Below are positions 51,194 to 57,419 of a stretch of 57,419 bases of DNA, piece by piece; position 1 is the first letter of the stretch, and every line of letters starts with the position of its first letter. The notes beneath the pieces are model-generated. The model saw only the letters and a list, made by a program, of their open reading frames with translations. It had not been told where the DNA came from and made no database searches. This DNA comes from Streptomyces sp. NRRL WC-3605 (lineage in GTDB: Bacteria > Actinomycetota > Actinomycetes > Streptomycetales > Streptomycetaceae): NCBI RefSeq assembly GCF_001509795.1, contig NZ_LLZN01000071.1:1-57419 (forward strand), read 5' to 3'. The position numbers and the translations under genes were made by a program.

Positions 51194-52684
51194 TCAGTCA
51201 CGCTTGCAGATGCGGTCCAGGAGGTTGGCGGTGGCGCGCTGGACGCGGGGGTCGACATGGCCCGGGCGGTCGAGCGCCGGGGACCAGGCGAAGGTGCCGG
51301 AGGCGAAGACCAGGGCGCCGGAGTGCGCCCGGTACAGCGAGGTCTCCTGGTGGCGGAGCACGCCGTCGCGGTCGGCGTACGGGGAGTGCGCCAGCAGGAT
51401 GCGCTCCTCGTGGCCGGGCAGCGGGGTGCGCGGGAAGTAGCGGTCGGCCTCGCCGGCCACCAGGCCCGGGATCTCGTCGCCCTCGTGGGCGCCGGTGGCC
51501 TCCCACAGCCAGTGGTCTGCGTTGCGGACGATCAGCGGGTGCGGCTCGGGGACCTGCCCGGCGTACTGGATGCCGATGAGCTCCTGCTCGGGGCGGTCGA
51601 TCTCCCGCCAGAGCACCGGGCGCCCCGGTCCCCTGCGCTTGCGGCAGGTGAGCAGGCGGTCGGGGACGCCGGACGGGGAGGGGCCCAGCTCCACCTGCCA
51701 GTACATGGAGTTGGCGGAGAGGAACACCAGCGAGGTGCCGTTCTCCCGGGCGAGCTCGACCGTGCGGCGCATGTTCACCGACCAGTACTCGTCGTGGCCG
51801 GGGAAGACCAGGCCGCGGTACCGGGTCGGGTCGACGTGGCCGCCGTGCAGGTCGCGGGCGTCGGCGTAGGCGATGTCGTAGCCGTAGCGCTCGGCCCAGC
51901 GGATGAAGTCGTAGGCGTGGCCGACGTGCAGGGGGAGGCCCGCGCCCGCGTAGGGGCGGTCGAAGGAGACGGTGGTGGCGGCGTCGTCCTCGCCGAGCAG
52001 CCGGCCGTCCTCGTCCCACGCGTGGTAGAGGCTGGCGCCGAGGCGGCCGTCCTCCGGGTAGAGGTTGTACGCCTGCCAGGTCACGTCGGGCAGGAGCAGG
52101 AGCAGGTCCGCCGGGTGGTTGTCGCGGACGGTGAACGGGATGTGCGAGCGGTAGCCGTCGTGGGTGGTGAGGACGGCGACATAGGCGCCGTTGCTCCAGT
52201 AGCTGGGGACCTGGAGGCGCCAGGACAGCCACCAGTGGTGGCAGGAGACGGTGCGGTCGGCGGTGAGCGGCGCGGGCTGCACGATGCCGGACAGCCGGGG
52301 GCTCGTGGTGATCTTGGCGGCGCCGTCCCCGCCGTAGTGGCCGATGCGGTAGATGTCGACGGCGAACTCCTGGGGCGGGTCGACCGTGATGTGGAAGTCG
52401 ACCGCCTCGCCGGGCGCGACGGCTCCGGTGGAGGTGAATCCCTTGATCTGCCGGCGCACGTCGTCCGCGGAGCGGGGTCCGGCGCTGCGGGGTGCGGGGA
52501 CCCTCGGGGTGCCGGCCGTCGGCGGATGGGCCTGGCCGTCGAGGTACCAGGGGACCACCTGGCCGGTGTCGTCGAAGTACGTCACGTTGCCGCGCAGCCA
52601 GGGGACCGGGCCCTGGCCGAAGGGGTCCGTCACGGCGTGCGCGAGAGCTCCCGACTCCCAGCGGCGGATCTGCTCCGATCCCAT
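51194..52684 (-). CDS. N,N-dimethylformamidase beta-subunit-like protein (496 aa)
   Basis: Matches the large-subunit-type fold of DMFase: FTSTGAVAPGEAVDFHITVDPPQEFAVDIYRIGHYGGDGAAKI (N-terminal beta domain), SYWSNGAYVAVLTTHDGYRSHIPFTVRD, LLLLPDVTWQAYNLYPEDGRLGASLYHAW and YRGLVFPGHDEYWSVNMRRTVELARENGTSLVFLSANSMYWQVEL. The HDEYW and NSMYW elements are the conserved core. No small alpha-subunit gene is adjacent, and no signal peptide is seen, so the substrate is unlikely to be DMF itself. The ATG at 52684 has GGAGGGG 7 nt upstream. Confidence 0.82.
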   Translation of the reverse strand: MGSEQIRRWESGALAHAVTDPFGQGPVPWLRGNVTYFDDTGQVVPWYLDGQAHPPTAGTPRVPAPRSAGPRSADDVRRQIKGFTSTGAVAPGEAVDFHITVDPPQEFAVDIYRIGHYGGDGAAKITTSPRLSGIVQPAPLTADRTVSCHHWWLSWRLQVPSYWSNGAYVAVLTTHDGYRSHIPFTVRDNHPADLLLLLPDVTWQAYNLYPEDGRLGASLYHAWDEDGRLLGEDDAATTVSFDRPYAGAGLPLHVGHAYDFIRWAERYGYDIAYADARDLHGGHVDPTRYRGLVFPGHDEYWSVNMRRTVELARENGTSLVFLSANSMYWQVELGPSPSGVPDRLLTCRKRRGPGRPVLWREIDRPEQELIGIQYAGQVPEPHPLIVRNADHWLWEATGAHEGDEIPGLVAGEADRYFPRTPLPGHEERILLAHSPYADRDGVLRHQETSLYRAHSGALVFASGTFAWSPALDRPGHVDPRVQRATANLLDRICKRD

Positions 52685-53064
52685 GGCCGTACCCCTCCCT
52701 TGTCCCCGTGTGCGCACATCGAGCGTCGTGTCCCGGCCCGGGCGCGCCGGGCGCACGCCGTGCCGGTGGTGCGGTGCTGCACGTCGTGCTCACGGTGCCG
52801 GGTGGTGCGCGTCGTGCTCGTCCGGTGCCGGTGGTGCCTGTCGTACGCCTGATGCGCTTGCCCGGTGGTGCCGCCGTCCGGCAGGGCTGCACCGGCCGGC
52901 GTGGCGTAAGCCCTTGCCATATGCGCTATCGACCCCAGCACATCACATTGCGCTCGCTTCCTGTCACTATTCGTTGCGAATTGGCCGAAAGTGGAACCGG
53001 GGGCTCCGACTGAGTTCCGTCGCTTCGGGGCGCGCCGCCGGGGCCCCTGGCGCGTCCTCGCCCG
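52685..53064. other. 380-bp gap with imperfect GTGCCGGTGGTGC repeats
   Basis: No gene is supported. Imperfect direct repeats fill 52759-52870. An AT-richer spot (ccatatgcgctatcgacc, about 52917; ttcgttgcgaattggcc, about 52972) may carry the promoter of the DMFase-like gene on the minus strand. Confidence 0.4.
52759..52870. repeat. Imperfect direct repeats around GTGCCGGTGGTGC
   Basis: GTGCCGGTGGTGCGG, GTGCCGGGTGGTGCGC, GTGCCGGTGGTGCCTG and GCCCGGTGGTGCCG follow each other at about 28-36-bp spacing, partly with a shared GTCGTGCTC. Confidence 0.55.
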
Positions 53065-54861
53065 TCAGACCAGGCGCACCGGCTTCTCGGGGCGTATCCC
53101 CGACTCCACGAGCCAGGCGCGCAAGGGCGCCGGATCGCCGTCCTCGATGAGGCGGAGGACCCGGGGTGTGAGGTCCGTGGCGCGTTCGCCGTCGATGAGC
53201 AGCGTGGGTCCGTCGAGCCAGTCGAGGCCGGGCGTCGCGCCCGCGGTGTCCATGGCCGCGCAGCAGACCATCGCGGTCACGTGGTCGGTGAGCAGCTCAC
53301 GGGAGCTGCGAGGCGGCTGGAGCGGGAAGAGCGGGAGGGTCCCGATGTCCAGCAGCGAGGTGTCGGGGGTGAGCGCGGCCGGCTGCCCGGCGGGCGCCGC
53401 CGCCTCCTCGCGGGCCAGCTCGGCGGTGATCCCGGCGGCCAGGGCCGAACTCCGCTCGGTCTCCTGGTCCTCGTAGGTCTCCTCGTAGGGGTCCTCGTAG
53501 GAGTCGAGGTCGTCGGCCGGAGCCGGGGGCGGGACGAGCGCTTCCGCGACCGGGTCCGGCTGGGGGGCCGTCAGGTGGTCCAGGACCCGGGAGAGGGTGG
53601 GGCCGTCGGAGCCGGGGGGCGCGTCGCCCGGGCAGCGGCGGACGCCGAGGGCGTCGAGGACGCGGTGGAGGCGGGCCGCGTCCGTGCGCCACGTGCGGTC
53701 CACGACCTCCTCCGGATACTCCTGCCAGCCCACCGGCGACCACTCCTGGCCGGTCTCGGCCGGGCCGCCGTGGAACAGCCGGGCGGCCAGCAGGGAGGTG
53801 GCCTCGTCGACCGCGCCGGGCTCCTCGAGGAGGTCGCAGGCGGGGCGCTCGCCCAGCCGGGAGGCGAATCCCTCCGCCAGCCGGTCCCGCCGGGAGAGCT
53901 CGGTGAGGGCGGCGACCACGCCCGCGTCCAGCCGGGACGGCCAGCGGCCCATCCGCCAGGCCGGCAGCGCGACCCGGGTCAGCAGCCGGTCCCAGCCCGC
54001 GTAGGCCAGTCCGACCTGTTCCTGGGCGACGATCCGCAGACCGTAGTCCACAGCCTGTGCACGCTCGGCGGCCGCCGCGGCCACTCCCCGCTCCATCTCG
54101 GCCGCGTGCTCCCGGCAGCTCCGCAGCAGCAGCCGCGCCACCCGGCCGAGGCCCGCGCACACCGCCCGCGACCCCGGACAGCGGCCGCCCGTGGCGGCGA
54201 CGGCCACGGCGGCGTCCAGACCCCGGACGAAGCGCCGGGCCTGGGCTATGTCCGGGTGCGCGGAGGGCCCGGTGCCGGCGACGACCGGGGCGAGCACGGC
54301 CCGCAGCTCCCCGACCCGCATCCACCACAGGAACGGCGAGCCGATGACGAGGACCGGCGCCGCCGGCGTACGGCGGTGGGGGCCGCGCCCGCCGCCGCGC
54401 AGGCCGTTGAGTCCGTCGTCGGCGTGCTCCTCGGGCGGGGGCGGGCCGTGGGACCGATGGGTGCGGTCCTCCAGCCAGCTGTCGCAGTCGGGGGTGAGCG
54501 CTATCGCGGACGGGGCGGGGACGTCGAGCCGGTCGGCGAGGTCGCGCACCAGCCGGTAGAGATCCGGGGCCTGCTCCTCGCCGATCGTCACGGTGGGCGT
54601 GACGGCGGGACGGGCGCGGGCGACGACCAGCGCGACGACCCCGGCGGCCAGCAGCACCAGGACGGCGAACGGGGTGAGCACCCAGCGCACGGCGTCCCAG
54701 GCGGGACCGGCCAGGTGCCCGGTGGACGGTCCGGCGAGCAGCACCACGGCGAACGCCGCGGGGAGCAGGGCCACGGCGAGCGCGCGGCTGCGGACGCGCA
54801 GCACCGCCAGGGCCCGGGCACGCGCGGCCTGGGCCCCTGCTTCCATCCCCATCCCGGTCAC
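53065..54861 (-). CDS. Membrane protein with a degenerate M48-like protease domain (598 aa)
   Basis: Two membrane helices (about 27-44 and 59-81) and a cytosolic region laid out like M48/HtpX peptidases: PDLYRLVRDLADRLDVPAPSAIALTP, then APVLVIGSPFLWWMRVGELRAVLAPVVAG (residues 168-196). In active enzymes the last element continues as an HExxH zinc site (AHELGH); here it reads APVVAG, so the zinc ligands are gone. The C-terminal third has an acidic stretch (YEDPYEETYEDQETE) and ends LRAWLVESGIRPEKPVRLV. The GTG at 54861 has GGTGAGG 7 nt upstream. A pseudo-protease role (scaffold or regulator) is inferred; the fold assignment is by pattern only. Confidence 0.6.
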   Translation of the reverse strand: MTGMGMEAGAQAARARALAVLRVRSRALAVALLPAAFAVVLLAGPSTGHLAGPAWDAVRWVLTPFAVLVLLAAGVVALVVARARPAVTPTVTIGEEQAPDLYRLVRDLADRLDVPAPSAIALTPDCDSWLEDRTHRSHGPPPPEEHADDGLNGLRGGGRGPHRRTPAAPVLVIGSPFLWWMRVGELRAVLAPVVAGTGPSAHPDIAQARRFVRGLDAAVAVAATGGRCPGSRAVCAGLGRVARLLLRSCREHAAEMERGVAAAAAERAQAVDYGLRIVAQEQVGLAYAGWDRLLTRVALPAWRMGRWPSRLDAGVVAALTELSRRDRLAEGFASRLGERPACDLLEEPGAVDEATSLLAARLFHGGPAETGQEWSPVGWQEYPEEVVDRTWRTDAARLHRVLDALGVRRCPGDAPPGSDGPTLSRVLDHLTAPQPDPVAEALVPPPAPADDLDSYEDPYEETYEDQETERSSALAAGITAELAREEAAAPAGQPAALTPDTSLLDIGTLPLFPLQPPRSSRELLTDHVTAMVCCAAMDTAGATPGLDWLDGPTLLIDGERATDLTPRVLRLIEDGDPAPLRAWLVESGIRPEKPVRLV

Positions 54862-55131
54862 GGCCGGACCTCACCCCCTCCGCGCTGCCCTGGTCGTCGG
54901 AACCGTCCTGGCTCTGCTCACTCCCCCACTGTGGCACCCGCCACCGACATCGCAATGCCGGTGGGCCAAGTGCCGGAACGCTTGCGCGGCACCATAGTTG
55001 GGGCGTCGACCCACGTCAGCCGGTTGGGCCATCGCTCACTCGATGGAATGGCTTTGGGGAAAGGTGGATGACGGACAGCGAGGATCACCCCTCTGATCCC
55101 GGCACACGTGCCGCACCGCTTCCCGCACGCG
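54862..55131. other. Intergenic upstream of the M48-like gene; no gene seen
   Basis: With the purD terminator this makes a 331-bp gap. A small frame from 55068 (MTDSEDHPSDPGTR) runs through the terminator and into purD antisense, so I do not call it. The only plausible content is the promoter of the minus-strand membrane-protein gene. Confidence 0.4.
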
Positions 55132-55167
55132 CAGGGCCCCGGATCCTGGGACGGATCCGGGGCCCTG
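55132..55167 (-). terminator. Terminator of purD
   Basis: Perfect 15-bp arms CAGGGCCCCGGATCC/GGATCCGGGGCCCTG around TGGGAC, 26 bp beyond the purD stop codon. Confidence 0.8.
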
Positions 55168-55192
55168 GTCGGCCTGCTCCAAACGAAAGGCC

Positions 55193-56446
<1,254 letters not shown>

Positions 56447-56453
56447 GGGGGTC

Positions 56454-56459
56454 AGCCTA
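56454..56459 (-). promoter_or_regulatory. -10 box of purD (likely leaderless transcript)
   Basis: TAGGCT on the minus strand ends 7 nt before the purD start codon; no Shine-Dalgarno site is present in between. Confidence 0.5.
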
Positions 56460-56517
56460 ACGGCCTTCTTGTGCGGGACGCCGAGGGGCCGGGGGCGGAG
56501 GACCTGTGCGTTCCTCC

Positions 56518-56545
56518 AAAACCGGCCCGGGGAAAGGCGGGCCGG
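56518..56545 (-). terminator. Intrinsic terminator of dnaX
   Basis: CCGGCCCG/CGGGCCGG arms followed on the minus strand by UUUU (A-run 56518-56521), 7 bp after the dnaX stop codon. Confidence 0.8.
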
Positions 56546-56552
56546 GCGCGGC

Positions 56553-57419
56553 CTACTCGTTCGTGATCTCCTCGACGACCGTCGCGCCCAGCTCCCGCAC
56601 GATCAGCTCGCGGCCGGACAGCGCCGACTCGTTGAGGTCGGGGTCGTCGTCCTCCGGGATGTCGTCCTCGATGGAGACGGAGGGCGGTTCCGGGGCGCTG
56701 GGCCGCGGGGCCGGGGCGGGGGCCGCTGCCGACGGGGGCGCCGGTGCCGCGGACGGGGCGGGGGCCGGGCGCGTGGCGGCCTGAGCGCCGTAGCCGCCGG
56801 GGGCCGGGGCTGCGCCGCCCCCGCCGAAGCCGGGGGAGCCGCCCGGTGCCGGGGGCGCCGAGCCGCCGCCCGACGGGTCGACGATCGCCTCGATCTTCCA
56901 CTGCACGTGGAACTGCTCGGCCAGCGCCTGGCGCAGGACGTCCTCGCTGCCGCTGCTCGCGAAGTTGTCGCGCGCGCCCGCGTTGACGAAGCCGAGCTGG
57001 AGGGTGGTGCCGTCGAAGCCGGCGACCTGGGCGTTCTGGCTGAGGAGGATCCAGGTGAAGCGGCGGCGGTTCTTGACCGCCTCCAGGATGTTCGGCCAGA
57101 GCTGCCGGGGGTCCAGACCACCGCTCGGGGGCGCGTAGGCGGGTGCCGCCTCTCCGCCTCCCGCGGCGGGAGCGGGTGCGGGCGGGGACGCGGGTGCGGG
57201 AGCGGGTGCGCCGGGCCGGGATGCCGGGGCACCGCCGCCCGCCGGGGCCGCCGTGGGCCAGCCGCCGGGCCTCCGGCCGCCGCCCGCGGGAGCGGCGGTG
57301 GGCCAGGCGCCGGCGGCCGGAGAGGCGGGCGTCTGCGGGGGGGCGGGGGGGGGCCGGGGGGGGCCGGGGGGCCGCGGGGGCGGGTCCGGGGGGGGGGGGG
57401 GGGGGGGGGCGGGGGGCCG
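56553..57419 (-). CDS. dnaX: DNA polymerase III subunit gamma/tau, C-terminal part (truncated by the window end)
   Basis: The frame is open from the right edge to the stop at 56553-56555. Visible part: a Pro/Ala/Gly linker, then a folded tau-type domain ([77 protein letters not shown]). A second Pro/Ala-rich linker and an acidic end ([41 protein letters not shown]) follow. This is the polymerase-binding end of DnaX; the clamp-loader ATPase lies outside the window. The outermost ~90 bases are G-runs of doubtful accuracy, so the first ~30 residues cannot be trusted. Confidence 0.85.
   Translation of the reverse strand, partial: RPPAPPPPPPPDPPPRPPGPPRPPPAPPQTPASPAAGAWPTAAPAGGGRRPGGWPTAAPAGGGAPASRPGAPAPAPASPPAPAPAAGGGEAAPAYAPPSGGLDPRQLWPNILEAVKNRRRFTWILLSQNAQVAGFDGTTLQLGFVNAGARDNFASSGSEDVLRQALAEQFHVQWKIEAIVDPSGGGSAPPAPGGSPGFGGGGAAPAPGGYGAQAATRPAPAPSAAPAPPSAAAPAPAPRPSAPEPPSVSIEDDIPEDDDPDLNESALSGRELIVRELGATVVEEITNE

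Overview
This window is chromosomal DNA of a Streptomyces-type actinomycete. The base composition is very GC-rich, GTG starts are frequent, and long shadow reading frames lie antisense to the real genes. It carries the 68-residue developmental regulator BldC, valine dehydrogenase, an Lsr2 nucleoid protein and the usual actinobacterial tRNA and purine gene neighbourhoods. Most of it is conserved core chromosome; I see no prophage, insertion sequence, integrase or CRISPR array. Both ends are truncated: a carbohydrate-binding (NPCBM-like) protein at the left and DnaX at the right, where the last ~90 bases decay into G-runs.

Layout. 1-4.3 kb: end of a secreted protein, an ECF sigma factor with a coupled one-TM protein, and a two-gene membrane glycosyltransferase unit. 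4.3-8.6 kb: an asparagine-synthetase/macrolactam-cyclase-like enzyme on the minus strand, a 737-bp gap, then a large HTH/TPR-type regulator. 8.6-12.3 kb: L-2-hydroxyglutarate oxidase, trmB and a PrsW protease. 12.3-16.1 kb, minus strand: aldo/keto reductase, an M23 peptidase behind a c-di-AMP (ydaO) riboswitch, a SpoIIE-type phosphatase and initiator tRNA. 16.2-18.8 kb: a compact flavin-type cluster (RibD with reversed domain order, a MarR regulator, GTP cyclohydrolase II) with repeated palindromic sites. 18.8-26.5 kb: tRNA-Lys, an FG-GAP secreted protein, a DEAD-box helicase with an RGG-rich repeat tail, a lipoprotein, a small metallopeptidase and a metallophosphoesterase. 26.5-32.2 kb: tRNA-Glu/Asp/Phe, HrpA, a second tRNA-Asp, a small DUF6274-like protein and bldC. 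32.8-35.6 kb: an unknown protein, valine dehydrogenase and a DUF3073 protein. 35.6-44.8 kb: purM-purF, a META-domain lipoprotein, peptidase E, a mycothiol-type protein, a Uma2 nuclease-like protein and purL-purQ-purS. 45-49.7 kb: lsr2, three glycine tRNAs and an ABC exporter with its two-component system. 49.7-57.4 kb: an anchored glutaredoxin, purC, a dimethylformamidase-like protein, a degenerate M48-like membrane protein, purD and dnaX.

How the parts work together. Seven purine genes (purF, M, L, Q, S, C, D) lie on one strand in four transcription units and cover most steps from PRPP to SAICAR. The ABC exporter, kinase and response regulator overlap by ATGA junctions and sit behind nested palindromes, so they look self-regulated. 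The RibD-MarR-RibA cluster looks like a locally repressed flavin or deazapurine-type pathway. Several genes (trmB, prsW, marR, purF, purD, the glutaredoxin, the mycothiol-type protein) have a -10 box 6-10 nt before the start codon and are probably leaderless.

The parts most worth a second look are the RibD-MarR-RibA regulon, the orphan macrolactam-cyclase-like gene, the protease-dead M48 relative, a glycine tRNA with an abnormal T-arm, and unassigned structured RNA/DNA elements before the DUF3073 gene, before bldC and in the 6.4-7.1 kb gap.
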